The notes under the pieces were generated by a model. That model worked only from the letters and a program-made list of their open reading frames with translations. It did no database searches and was not told the origin of the DNA. A DNA stretch of 64,000 nucleotides, taken from NCBI RefSeq assembly GCF_042432825.1, contig NZ_JBHLWN010000077.1, positions 248,001 through 312,000 of the forward strand. Reading direction: 5' to 3'. This DNA comes from Gordoniibacillus chartarius (GTDB lineage Bacteria > Bacillota > Bacilli > Paenibacillales > NBRC-103111). Positions within the stretch are counted from its first letter, which is position 1, and each line of letters begins with the position of its first letter. Shown here piece by piece: positions 1-7,780 of this stretch. A program made the translations under genes and the position numbers.

Positions 1-728
1 ACGTTCACTTCGTGTACAGGGAACTCGTAGAGCACCTCGCGCAGCACCTGCGTCATTTCCTCTTCGCCCATCGTCGCGACGCTCATCGCCACGACCGGCA
101 CGTCGTATTTCGACTGCAGCTCGGAGCGAAGCTCCTGAGCCGGCTCGCTCTCCGGCTTCAGCGTGTTGACGATGACGACGAACGGCTTGCCGACTTCCTT
201 CAGCTCCTCGATCACCCGCTCTTCAGCGAGCACGTAAGACGAGCGCGGGATGTCCGATATTGTACCGTCGGTCGTCACAACGATACCGAGCGTGGAATGC
301 TCCTGAATCACTTTGCGCGTGCCGATTTCCGCCGCTTCCTGGAACGGGATCGGTTCGTCGAACCACGGCGTGTTGATCATGCGCGGGCCATTCTCATCCT
401 CGTAACCCTTCGCGCCTTCCACCGTATATCCGACGCAATCGACCAGACGTACGTTGACGTTCAGCCCTTCCGCCACGGAAATTTGCACCGCGTTATTCGG
501 AACGAATTTCGGTTCGGTCGTCATGATCGTGCGGCCGGCGGCGCTCTGCGGCAGCTCGTCGGTGGCCCGGATGCGGTCGGCTTCATTTTGAATGTTCGGC
601 AGGACGACGGATTCTACGAAACGTTTAATAAAGGTCGATTTTCCGGTGCGAACCGCTCCCACGACCCCCAGATAGATGTCGCCGCCGGTGCGCTCGGCAA
701 TGTCTTTAAAGATATCCACTTTCTCCAA
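1..728 (-). CDS. spoIVA: Stage IV sporulation protein A (coat-base ATPase), 3' end cut by the window
   Basis: About 242 N-terminal residues are visible; the rest lies beyond the left edge. SpoIVA is the mother-cell ATPase that polymerises on the outer forespore membrane and anchors the spore coat. The protein opens with MEKVDIFKDIAERTGGDIYL and has a Walker A loop GAVRTGKST at about residues 24-32, both typical of the family. The start is a TTG at 726-728, six bases downstream of a strong GGGAGGGAT ribosome-binding site; no ATG fits. A sigma-E type promoter lies 50-80 bases upstream. Identification is firm from the N-terminus alone. Confidence 0.96.
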   Translation of the reverse strand, partial: MEKVDIFKDIAERTGGDIYLGVVGAVRTGKSTFIKRFVESVVLPNIQNEADRIRATDELPQSAAGRTIMTTEPKFVPNNAVQISVAEGLNVNVRLVDCVGYTVEGAKGYEDENGPRMINTPWFDEPIPFQEAAEIGTRKVIQEHSTLGIVVTTDGTISDIPRSSYVLAEERVIEELKEVGKPFVVIVNTLKPESEPAQELRSELQSKYDVPVVAMSVATMGEEEMTQVLREVLYEFPVHEVN

Positions 729-778
729 GCGTTATCCCTCCCAGGTCAGAACTCGTACATTCCTTTGGACTAGTAAGA

Positions 779-806
779 AATATATGTAGCATTACTAGAA
801 ATATGT
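779..806 (-). promoter_or_regulatory. Sigma-E type promoter of spoIVA
   Basis: On the minus strand ACATATT (800-806) is followed after 13 bases by CATATATT (779-786). This gives the ATA-N16-ATA spacing of mother-cell sigma-E promoters (consensus roughly KMATATT and CATACAMT). It lies just upstream of spoIVA, which is a sigma-E gene in B. subtilis. Confidence 0.7.
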
Positions 807-956
807 CGTGAATTTATTCGTATTTTTACGTTTAGCCTACTTGCCCCCTTTACGTCCAACATACACGCACGCAGCCTTAGCCAATATATGAGCCACAGAG
901 GCCCGATATTCAAGCAAAATGGAACTCATTCAAAGAAAATGCTACGCATGTTTTCC

Positions 957-987
957 AAAATAAAAAAGACCGCATATGCGGTCCTCT
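957..987 (-). terminator. Rho-independent terminator of the yphF-like gene
   Basis: A perfect palindrome GACCGCATATGCGGTC (968-983) is followed on the minus strand by an uninterrupted T run (962-967) and more Ts. It sits 34 bases past the stop codon of the lipoprotein gene and separates it from spoIVA. Confidence 0.85.
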
Positions 988-1020
988 TGACTCTCTATCG
1001 ATTGGTTTCTAGCAACGAAG

Positions 1021-1776
1021 CTATGTTCCCGGCATATACGGTACCGGCTGGTCGCCGCTCCACTTGTAAGGAAATGAATGGCCGGGCACGAAGAACGATT
1101 CGCTAACGAGCAGTTCGCGCAAATCCATATTCGCCGGGAGCTTATCGGCGCCGCCCTTCGCCTTTACATACAGCATAATGTCCGGAGCATAGTCGATCGC
1201 CACCGTACCCGACTCATGAACGATATAATTGATGAATGACTGGCGGTTATAGACGCTTTTCACCTGCGGCGCTTTCTTGCCCAGCTTGGCGAAATCGACA
1301 TAATACATATAAGGCGCAATCTCCCCGCCCTTCGGCAGCTGACCGCCGTTCTTGCGTTTGTAATCATCCACCCACGACTGCACGTCGCCGACGCTTTGAT
1401 GCGACGTCAGCTCAAGCAGCTTGACCTGCGGCTTCGTTTCAACGCCGACGAGCACATAGATGAACGGACCTCCGGCTTCAAACGAGTTCAGCGGCGGGCT
1501 CGACAGCAGACCGCGATCCTGCAGCTTCTTGAAATCAATCCGGTACTTCTCATAAAGCGGTGTCGTCTCTTCGCTGTTCTTGATCGGCAGCACGCCGGTT
1601 TTCGTATGGTACTGCTCAACGGCATTTTGCGCCACCGTTATATATTCGGCCGGGTTGGCCGTATTCTGCTTGCGCTGATCGGCCGGGTACATGCAGCCGG
1701 TAAGAAGAAAAAGAAGCAGCGCAATAACGCCGGCCGCCCTCCTTCCGGCATTATCGCTGCGCTTACGTATCGTCAT
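1021..1776 (-). CDS. yphF: YphF-like lipoprotein, function unknown
   Basis: 251 residues. A basic N-terminus and hydrophobic stretch end in LLTGC, with the lipobox cysteine at residue 28, so it should be a membrane-anchored lipoprotein. The remainder is a soluble domain without a catalytic motif I recognise. Position next to spoIVA and upstream of the gpsA/der block matches yphF of B. subtilis, also a lipoprotein of unknown function. A ribosome-binding site (AAGGATG) precedes the ATG. It has its own terminator. The gene name rests mainly on position, lipobox and length. Confidence 0.75.
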   Translation of the reverse strand: MTIRKRSDNAGRRAAGVIALLLFLLTGCMYPADQRKQNTANPAEYITVAQNAVEQYHTKTGVLPIKNSEETTPLYEKYRIDFKKLQDRGLLSSPPLNSFEAGGPFIYVLVGVETKPQVKLLELTSHQSVGDVQSWVDDYKRKNGGQLPKGGEIAPYMYYVDFAKLGKKAPQVKSVYNRQSFINYIVHESGTVAIDYAPDIMLYVKAKGGADKLPANMDLRELLVSESFFVPGHSFPYKWSGDQPVPYMPGT

Positions 1777-2012
1777 CTATTCATCATCCTTCAGTACGGC
1801 GTCTACATTGTTATCCCATCAATGAGCAAATATCCCGCTGAGGCATACTCCGCGCGCACGCGGATCCGTCACCTGCGACCCTTCGCGTTACCGATGCGAG
1901 CGTGAAGTTGAGCAGTGCGGGCGCCTGCCATTTATCTACCGAGGCCGACTCGCATAAGCAGCTTCAATGGCTCTAATCGCTGTCAGCTTCAGCTCATAGC
2001 TTTCAATATCTG

Positions 2013-2354
2013 TCAAAGAAAGTCATCGTCCTGCTGCTTGGCCAATTGGGCGCGAATTGCAGCTTTTAACGGGTCCTCGGGTATGACGGCGGTTACGCTG
2101 CCCTGCACCTTCGCTTGGCAGGCAAGACGCACCCCTTCGCCGATCAGCGGTCCGAGCTTGTTTCTCTCATTGATGTTCGGCGGTGCAAGACCGCTCTGGT
2201 CTTCGACCTTCACTTTGCACATCAGACAGGCCGCTTTGCCGCCGCAGCGGACGCGAATCGGCACTTTGGCGCGCCCTGCCGCATCGAACAGCGTCGTACC
2301 CGTCCGCACGTCAACGGACTTGTCATACGGCTGAAAGGTTACTTTCACGCCCAT
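2013..2354 (-). CDS. [2Fe-2S] ferredoxin-like protein (first of two)
   Basis: 113 residues with the fold pattern of plant/adrenodoxin-type ferredoxins. The cluster ligands appear to be C37, C43, C46 and C79 (C-x5-C-x2-C-x32-C). A 2Fe-2S cluster carries single electrons to a partner that is not identifiable here. A strong GAAGGAGG ribosome-binding site lies eight bases before the ATG. It lies 67 bases downstream of a second, non-identical ferredoxin gene and is probably cotranscribed with it. The acidic C-terminal tail (QQDDDFL) is not part of the fold. Confidence 0.85.
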   Translation of the reverse strand: MGVKVTFQPYDKSVDVRTGTTLFDAAGRAKVPIRVRCGGKAACLMCKVKVEDQSGLAPPNINERNKLGPLIGEGVRLACQAKVQGSVTAVIPEDPLKAAIRAQLAKQQDDDFL

Positions 2355-2421
2355 TCCTTACGCCTCCTTCAACAAGTCCTGTGCGTTCGTCGTATCGTAT
2401 TCTGCAACTGCCGCTCTATAT

Positions 2422-2715
2422 TTAAAAATACGGCTTATGCAGCACGACGATCGCACCGGCCTGCCTTACGGCCGCCTGGCAGCCGAGCCGGAAGCCGCGC
2501 TCCAGCTCCTCCGGCTCGAGGCGATCCTCTTCTTCTTCCGTCGGAGGCGCGAGATGCTCCATTCCTTCGGAGACGAGACAACGGCAGCGGGCGCACGTTC
2601 CTCTGACACAGGAGAATCCCCAATCCACCTCGTTCTTTAAAGCGTGATCGAGCAGCGTAAGGCCAAGCTCCGGCTCGATCGATTTATGTACTTTACGTCC
2701 TTTAAGTTCAAGCAA
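2422..2715 (-). CDS. [2Fe-2S] ferredoxin-like protein (second of two)
   Basis: 97 residues. Likely cluster ligands are C36, C41, C44 and C79 (C-x4-C-x2-C-x34-C); an extra cysteine, C46, lies next to the cluster loop. The middle is strongly acidic, as in electron-transfer ferredoxins that dock on basic reductases. Start is a TTG with an AAAGGAAA ribosome-binding site upstream; this leaves 19 bases to the stop of the DUF2768 gene, so the genes look cotranscribed. The redox partner is unknown. Confidence 0.83.
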   Translation of the reverse strand: MLELKGRKVHKSIEPELGLTLLDHALKNEVDWGFSCVRGTCARCRCLVSEGMEHLAPPTEEEEDRLEPEELERGFRLGCQAAVRQAGAIVVLHKPYF

Positions 2716-2734
2716 GGCGATCGTTTCCTTTCCG

Positions 2735-2914
2735 TTATGACATCGATGCCAGCATGTAGATCAGGCTGGGCACCAGCAATAAAAATGCGATCGTCGACAA
2801 AATGAAGCGGATCGGCCCCTTTGTCTTCGCGCGCGCGAATGTAATCAAAAGACACGCGACGGCCATCAGTCCCATTGCGGTGAAGGACGCCCACATTTTA
2901 TCCAAGCTGCTCAT
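2735..2914 (-). CDS. yphE: Small DUF2768-family (YphE-like) membrane protein
   Basis: 59 residues beginning MSSLDKMWASFTAMGLMAVA and ending in LIYMLASMS. Two hydrophobic segments (about 11-27 and 37-56) flank a short basic loop, so it is a two-helix membrane protein. A GGGAGA ribosome-binding site lies nine bases before the ATG. B. subtilis has a small membrane protein of this kind (YphE) between spoIVA and gpsA, the same setting as here. Function is unknown. Confidence 0.8.
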   Translation of the reverse strand: MSSLDKMWASFTAMGLMAVACLLITFARAKTKGPIRFILSTIAFLLLVPSLIYMLASMS

Positions 2915-3069
2915 GAATGCATTCTCCCGACTCTTCTAGACTTTAAAGCTAACCCTGATTATATCATATCGCAGCCGACAGGCGCCAAGCTCCGACCCAA
3001 TCGACACAAAACTATCATGTTTTGAGCTGCGGTGAAGCAAGGTCGCGATGGGTGCTGCTTGCCGCGCAC

Positions 3070-3103
3070 AAAAAAGACGAAAACGCGCACCTCCGCGTTT
3101 CCG
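3070..3103 (-). terminator. Terminator of spoVIF
   Basis: An imperfect stem GAAACGCG...CGCGTTTTC around 3079-3100, read on the minus strand, is followed by a run of six Ts (3070-3075). It begins about 20 bases past the spoVIF stop. Confidence 0.75.
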
Positions 3104-3122
3104 CCTTTTCGCTTCGACAGCT

Positions 3123-3404
3123 TTATTTTTTCTTGCCCAGCATGGCGCTCATGAGCTGCTGCATGTTGTTTGCATCCAGGTTGCTGCTCTTGACCGCATG
3201 CACGATCTCTTGGATCGTCTGCTCCGACACCTTCACTCCGGCAAGCTGCCCGACTTGTTTAATGAGCTGGCGAAGCTGTGCTTCGCTCTGCACCGTCGAC
3301 GGTTTCACGCCGCTGGCCAGCTTCTGGATATCTTTAGGCGCGATATTTTTCCCTGTCTTGCTCTTGACGACGTTCAGTACGTCTTTGGACAAATCTTTCG
3401 GCAT
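3123..3404 (-). CDS. spoVIF: Stage VI sporulation protein F
   Basis: 93 residues, helical, lysine-rich, with the family core LRQLIKQVGQLAGVKVS around residues 44-60 and a C-terminal MLGKKK. SpoVIF (YjcC) is a late mother-cell protein needed for coat maturation in B. subtilis. Here it lies 77 bases downstream of gpsA, not in a yjcC-like setting. A ribosome-binding site AAGGAGG lies 12 bases before the ATG, and a sigma-K type promoter lies immediately upstream, matching late mother-cell expression. Confidence 0.85.
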   Translation of the reverse strand: MPKDLSKDVLNVVKSKTGKNIAPKDIQKLASGVKPSTVQSEAQLRQLIKQVGQLAGVKVSEQTIQEIVHAVKSSNLDANNMQQLMSAMLGKKK

Positions 3405-3448
3405 TGTACGATGCGACCTCCTTCTTTAGGATGGAGTCCTAACTAAAG

Positions 3449-3477
3449 TATCGTATGTACAATGACCTCGGCCGGTG
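3449..3477 (-). promoter_or_regulatory. Sigma-K type promoter of spoVIF
   Basis: On the minus strand CACC (3474-3477) and CATACGATA (3449-3457) are separated by 16 bases. This matches the sigma-K consensus mACm-N16/17-CATAnnnTA exactly. It sits in the short gap between gpsA and spoVIF and would transcribe spoVIF independently of the gpsA operon. Confidence 0.7.
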
Positions 3478-3481
3478 TCAA

Positions 3482-4537
3482 TCAGAGACGCCCATGTTCG
3501 CCGCCGGAAAATAATGATGCAAGAGCCTGCTCCTCGATCTCATGCGTACGTACGCGGCCCATCAAATCAAGCGAGGCGGCATGCGCCGCTTTCCCTTCGA
3601 ACAGCACGGCATGAAGCTGCTCGGCAATCGGCATCGATACGCCATACTTCCCGGCGAGACGCCATGCGGCCGCCGTCGTCTTCACACCTTCCACGACCAT
3701 GCCCATCTGCTTCAGCACTTCGTCCAGCGACAAGCCTTGCGCGAGCAGCGAGCCTGCCCGCCAATTGCGGCTGTGGCGGCTTGTACACGTCACGACCAGG
3801 TCGCCGATTCCAGCGAGCCCAAGGAATGTAAGCGGATTGGCGCCCATCGCCACACCGAGACGGGTAATTTCGGCGAGTCCTCTCGTCAGTAAAGCCGCCT
3901 TCGCGTTATCCCCGAAATTCAATCCGTCACAGAGTCCCGCTCCAAGTGCAATAATGTTTTTTAGCGCGCCGCCGATTTCTACGCCGACGACATCCGGATT
4001 CGTGTAAACCCTGAAATACGAATTCATGAACAAGTCTTGAGCGGCTTCGGCCGCCTCCAGATGCTGCGAGGCAACGACGATTGTCGTCGGGCGGCGCAGG
4101 ACGACCTCTTCCGCATGGCTCGGGCCGGACAAAACCACCAGGCGCTCCGGATCCGTTTGCGGCAGCTCAGCGGCGAGCACCTCTGTCATCCGCTTAAGCG
4201 TTCCGGCTTCAAAGCCCTTCGTCGCATGGACGAGCAGCGTCTCCCGGCGGAGCAGCGGCTGCAGTTGTCCGGCCACATCCCGCATCGCAGCCGATGGGGC
4301 CACGATAACGACAGCCTCGGCATCGCGGACGGCATCTTCCATCGAAGTTGTGGCCGTAAGACCTTCCGGCAGCTCCACGTCCGGCAGGAATCGGGAATTG
4401 CGCCGGTTATAATTGATATCTTGCGCCTGCTCTTCGCTCCGTGTCCACAGCTTGACGCTGTGACCGTTGACCGCCAGCACGGAGGCCAGCGCCGTGCCCC
4501 ACGAGCCGGCTACAAGTACGGCAATAGGTTTGGACAT
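3482..4537 (-). CDS. gpsA: Glycerol-3-phosphate dehydrogenase [NAD(P)+]
   Basis: 351 residues, the usual length. The enzyme reduces dihydroxyacetone phosphate to sn-glycerol 3-phosphate for phospholipid synthesis in the cytosol. Family blocks are clear: VLSGPSHAEEV, GVEIGGALKNIIALGAG with the catalytic lysine, the GDNAKAALLTRGL substrate loop and VEGVKTT. Oddity: the dinucleotide loop reads VAGSWG at residues 9-14, so the first glycine of GAGSWG is valine (GTA codon). The preceding plsY uses its product, and the two are 13 bases apart in an apparent der-plsY-gpsA operon. Confidence 0.96.
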   Translation of the reverse strand: MSKPIAVLVAGSWGTALASVLAVNGHSVKLWTRSEEQAQDINYNRRNSRFLPDVELPEGLTATTSMEDAVRDAEAVVIVAPSAAMRDVAGQLQPLLRRETLLVHATKGFEAGTLKRMTEVLAAELPQTDPERLVVLSGPSHAEEVVLRRPTTIVVASQHLEAAEAAQDLFMNSYFRVYTNPDVVGVEIGGALKNIIALGAGLCDGLNFGDNAKAALLTRGLAEITRLGVAMGANPLTFLGLAGIGDLVVTCTSRHSRNWRAGSLLAQGLSLDEVLKQMGMVVEGVKTTAAAWRLAGKYGVSMPIAEQLHAVLFEGKAAHAASLDLMGRVRTHEIEEQALASLFSGGEHGRL

Positions 4538-4550
4538 CCGCTCTGACCCC

Positions 4551-5156
4551 TTATCCTTTGTTCACTTTGGCGCCCAGTTTGTTTTCTTTACCGGTCCATA
4601 ATTTGACGATGTTGGAACGATGACGGATATAAACGAACAAACAAAGTATGACGCTGGCTGCAATGATTTCTGCCGGCCCCTTCATGACTAGCAGCAGCAC
4701 GGGAATGAGCAGCGCAATGATCAAAGAGCCGAGCGACACGTACCGGGTCACGGCGATGACGACGACGGCCGCGATGCATGCGATCAAGGTCGGAATGAAA
4801 GCGAGCGTAGCCATTACGCCGATCGTCGTCGCGACGCCCTTGCCGCCGCGAAAGCCGAAATATATCGGCCAATTGTGACCGACAATGGACAAAAGCCCGC
4901 ACAGAACCGGTACCCACAGCTGATCGGGCGCAGCGCTCCAATAGCCGATGGCGACAGCCCCCACACCCTTAAGCACATCGAGCACAAGCACCAGGATGCC
5001 GGGACCTTTGCCTAGCACGCGCAGTGTATTTGTAGCGCCGGCGTTGCCGCTGCCGTGTTGACGGATGTCGATGCCCCGGAACAACCGGCCGTACAAAAAG
5101 CTGAAATTTACCGCCCCTAACAAATAAGACACAATAATGGCAAGTGCGTTGATCAA
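4551..5156 (-). CDS. plsY: Acyl-phosphate:glycerol-3-phosphate acyltransferase
   Basis: 201 residues from the preferred TTG start. Multi-pass membrane protein that moves an acyl group from acyl phosphate to glycerol 3-phosphate, the first step of phospholipid synthesis. The glycerol-phosphate loop GSGNAGATNTLR, the second loop FRGGKGVATT and a hydrophobic C-terminus define PlsY. An ATG six codons earlier (5174) has no ribosome-binding site, whereas AAAGGGG lies eight bases before this TTG and gives the N-terminal length usual for PlsY. It lies directly upstream of gpsA, which makes its acceptor substrate. Confidence 0.93.
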   Translation of the reverse strand: MINALAIIVSYLLGAVNFSFLYGRLFRGIDIRQHGSGNAGATNTLRVLGKGPGILVLVLDVLKGVGAVAIGYWSAAPDQLWVPVLCGLLSIVGHNWPIYFGFRGGKGVATTIGVMATLAFIPTLIACIAAVVVIAVTRYVSLGSLIIALLIPVLLLVMKGPAEIIAASVILCLFVYIRHRSNIVKLWTGKENKLGAKVNKG

Positions 5157-5224
5157 GAAAATTGCCCCTTTCATAGCGAAAACGCAGACGTGGAGCGAAA
5201 GCCCGGCACGTCTGCGGATCGCAT

Positions 5225-6547
5225 TTATTCGTCGTCGGACTTACGGCGGGTGAACAGGCGAATCGGCGTTCCTTCGAAACCGAAGGCGGCGCGAATTTTG
5301 TTCTCCAAATACCGTTCGTACGAGAAGTGCATCAAATCCGAATCGTTCACGAAGAAGACGAAGCTAGGCGGCTTGACCGACACTTGTGTCGCATAATTGA
5401 TCCGCAGCCTCTTGCCGCGGTCCGTCGGCGGCGGCGTCATCATGACGGCGTCGGATACGACATCATTAAGCAGGTGGGTCTGCACCCTCATCGCATGCTG
5501 CTCGGCCACTTGATTGACGACAGGCAGCAGCTTGTGCAGCTTCTGGTGCGTCTTCGCCGAGACGAACACGACCGGCGCATACGTCATGAACAAAAAGTGG
5601 TCGCGAATTTTTTGCGTGAACTGGTGCATCGTCTTATCGTCCTTCTCGACGACGTCCCACTTATTGACGACAAAGATGGACGCCTTCCCGGCGTCGTGCG
5701 CATACCCGGCAATGTGCTTGTCCTGCTCGATAATGCCTTCCTCGCCGTTAATGACGACGAGCACGACATCCGCCCGTTCGATCGCTTTCATCGCGCGCAT
5801 GACGCTGTATTTTTCCGTCGTTTCGTACACTTTGCCCCGCTTGCGCATGCCGGCCGTATCGATAATGACGTATTTCTGGCCGTCCTTCTCGAACGGCGTA
5901 TCGATCGCATCCCGCGTCGTTCCGGCCACGTCGCTGACAATAACCCGCTCTTCGCCGAGAATGGCGTTGACAAGAGACGACTTGCCGACGTTCGGGCGGC
6001 CGATGAGCGCCACCTTGATCACTTCTTCGCCGTACTCTTCGTCCTTGTTTTCCGGAAAATGCTTCGCCGCCGCTTCCAGCAGGTCGCCGAGGCCAATGCC
6101 GTGCGAGCCCGAAATGCCGACCGGATCGCCGAAGCCAAGCGAATAAAATTCATAAATCTCGTCCTGCCGCTGAATATTGTCGACCTTGTTCACCGCAAGC
6201 ACGACCGGCTTCTTCGAGCGGAACAGCATCTGCGCAACTTCTTCGTCGGCAGCCGTCACTCCCGCCTTGGCATCGACCATGAATATGATAACATCAGCTT
6301 CTTCAATGGCGAGCTCCGCCTGCATTCGTACCGAACGCATGATTTCGTCTTCGCCCTCGATCTCGATACCGCCGGTATCGATAATGCTGAACTCTTGATC
6401 GACCCATTCTCCAATCCCGTAAATGCGGTCGCGGGTTATCCCCGGTTTATCTTCAACAATCGCCAGCCGGTCGCCGATAATCCGGTTGAAAATCGTCGAT
6501 TTACCGACGTTTGGCCGACCGACGATGGCAACGATAGGTCTTCCCAT
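5225..6547 (-). CDS. der: Ribosome-assembly GTPase Der (EngA)
   Basis: 440 residues. Two tandem GTPase domains, each with GRPNVGKS (residues 10-17 and again near 185), DTGG/DTAG switch-II motifs and NKVD/NKWD specificity motifs, are followed by a C-terminal KH-like domain. Der is needed for 50S subunit maturation. The ATG at 6547 is preferred over an in-frame GTG four codons upstream because AAGGAG touches that GTG but lies 11 bases before the ATG, giving the canonical MGRPIVAIVGRP start. First gene of the der-plsY-gpsA group. Confidence 0.96.
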   Translation of the reverse strand: MGRPIVAIVGRPNVGKSTIFNRIIGDRLAIVEDKPGITRDRIYGIGEWVDQEFSIIDTGGIEIEGEDEIMRSVRMQAELAIEEADVIIFMVDAKAGVTAADEEVAQMLFRSKKPVVLAVNKVDNIQRQDEIYEFYSLGFGDPVGISGSHGIGLGDLLEAAAKHFPENKDEEYGEEVIKVALIGRPNVGKSSLVNAILGEERVIVSDVAGTTRDAIDTPFEKDGQKYVIIDTAGMRKRGKVYETTEKYSVMRAMKAIERADVVLVVINGEEGIIEQDKHIAGYAHDAGKASIFVVNKWDVVEKDDKTMHQFTQKIRDHFLFMTYAPVVFVSAKTHQKLHKLLPVVNQVAEQHAMRVQTHLLNDVVSDAVMMTPPPTDRGKRLRINYATQVSVKPPSFVFFVNDSDLMHFSYERYLENKIRAAFGFEGTPIRLFTRRKSDDE

Positions 6548-6628
6548 GGTGCTGTTCACTCCTTGCTTCTATGTCTTGCATCAACGAAGGATGCCAAACC
6601 TTTCCTTGTGCACAAACTCCATCATAGC

Positions 6629-6654
6629 AAAAAAAAGGCGTGGGCGAAAGCGCC
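6629..6654 (-). terminator. Probable terminator after the yphA-YIEGIA operon
   Basis: A short GC stem (GGCG...CGCC, 6637-6654) followed on the minus strand by eight Ts (6629-6636). The stem is weak, but the position, 20 bases past the stop of the small YIEGIA-partner gene and before der, fits a terminator. Confidence 0.55.
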
Positions 6655-6673
6655 AATCGAATCGGATGTGCAT

Positions 6674-6862
6674 TTATTCCCCGTTTCCGTGATCCACGAT
6701 GATCATCAGACCATTCTTTATATCGTGGGCGTTCGCATCTAAGATTTTCTCCAAAGAGAAGGCGACTTGCTCCTGCTCTTCGCGGGAACCGACGATAAAG
6801 ATCGGAGCACCGCCCGCTATTTGCTCTTTGTTTACGGCGACGACGGCCAGAATCTTGCTCAT
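6674..6862 (-). CDS. Small YIEGIA-partner (capping complex) protein
   Basis: 62 residues, an alpha/beta protein without membrane segments, starting MSKILAVVAVNKEQIAGGAP and ending in IVDHGNGE. In spore formers a protein of this size, annotated as the capping complex subunit for YIEGIA, is encoded beside the YIEGIA membrane protein. Its ATG overlaps the stop of that gene by four bases (ATGA), so the two are translationally coupled and probably interact. Family name from memory; molecular role not established from sequence. Confidence 0.75.
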   Translation of the reverse strand: MSKILAVVAVNKEQIAGGAPIFIVGSREEQEQVAFSLEKILDANAHDIKNGLMIIVDHGNGE

Positions 6863-7779
6863 GCTCGTCCCCCCTCTCCATGACTTTTCTGCGCGGCGGA
6901 TTCTTTCGGCAGTCTTACTGCGCTTTCCAGAACCGGTACCCGCTTGGCCGCTTCCTTAGCCTTCTCCGAATCCCGCTCATACGGCAGCAGGAAAACACCC
7001 ATCCGGCCTTCATTCATGTTCAGTCTGCACATCGGATTGAGGGCCGGCTCCCCTTCATCTTTGTATAATCCGAGTACGGACGATACGTCATGGAGCAGGG
7101 CTTGACGCTGGCCCGGGTTGGTAATCGCAATCCTGGCGCCTGCCGACCTGGGTGTAACCATCAACCCGACGGCATGCTGTACGATGGCTCTTCGATCTTC
7201 CCGCAGCCCTATGTTCATGATATAAATATCGCCGACATACAAGTCCGGCCCGTCAATCCGCACTTCCGCCGGCTCGATGTCCGCGATATCGCCGAGGCTT
7301 TTGCCGGATTTGAAGCGAATGGCAACGATCAGCGCTACGATCCCCGCCAGAGCGCCGCCGTACCAGCCGAATGCCAGCGTACACGCCGAGGAGAGGAACG
7401 ACACAAAGATGACCAAGTAATTGCGGCCCTCGAATACCATGGCGATGCCCTCGATGTACGTTGTTCCGCGCGGCACAAGCTCCATCTCGTCGATCCTGGC
7501 CAAGCTTTGCCGCTCCATATTGCGTACGTCCCGGAACTGCTGTGCGGCAACGCCAAGAAAGGTGAACGCCGTGTAGTTTTTGTCAAGCAGCGTAGGTGCC
7601 GCTACGGCTCCGAGCCCGGCGGCGATAACGCCTAGCGAGATGTGAATGATTTTACCGTGCGGGTAGGTCGGGTATTGACGGTAATCCGTCTGAAGCATCG
7701 CAATTCGAGCTGCAACGCCGAACGCAATGCCGATCAAGATGCCCAATGTGTGCGATTCCGTCAAAAAAGTCCAGTTCAT
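6859..7779 (-). CDS. YIEGIA-domain membrane protein (SeaA/YphB-like)
   Basis: 306 residues. The diagnostic YIEGIA hexapeptide is at residues 108-113. Hydrophobic helices lie at about 11-28, 45-66 and 116-150, followed by a soluble C-terminal domain rich in charged residues. The B. subtilis relative at the same locus (yphB, called seaA) is linked to spore envelope assembly. It starts one base after the stop of the yphA-like gene and overlaps the small partner gene. A membrane role during sporulation is inferred from family and operon. Confidence 0.82.
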   Translation of the reverse strand: MNWTFLTESHTLGILIGIAFGVAARIAMLQTDYRQYPTYPHGKIIHISLGVIAAGLGAVAAPTLLDKNYTAFTFLGVAAQQFRDVRNMERQSLARIDEMELVPRGTTYIEGIAMVFEGRNYLVIFVSFLSSACTLAFGWYGGALAGIVALIVAIRFKSGKSLGDIADIEPAEVRIDGPDLYVGDIYIMNIGLREDRRAIVQHAVGLMVTPRSAGARIAITNPGQRQALLHDVSSVLGLYKDEGEPALNPMCRLNMNEGRMGVFLLPYERDSEKAKEAAKRVPVLESAVRLPKESAAQKSHGEGGRA

Positions 7780-7780
7780 G

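Noticed and set aside
2637..2894. Minus-strand 85-codon frame overlapping the DUF2768 gene
   Set aside because: A different frame contains the 59-residue DUF2768 protein with a ribosome-binding site and two clear helices. This frame also overlaps the ferredoxin gene.
5327..6742. Plus-strand open frame of about 470 codons opposite der
   Set aside because: Antisense to the two GTPase domains of der; composition (Asp/Arg/His-rich) is typical of a GC-rich shadow.
6501..6881. Minus-strand 126-codon frame between der and the YIEGIA genes
   Set aside because: Overlaps the conserved 62-residue partner gene and a terminator; composition is Arg-rich without a motif.
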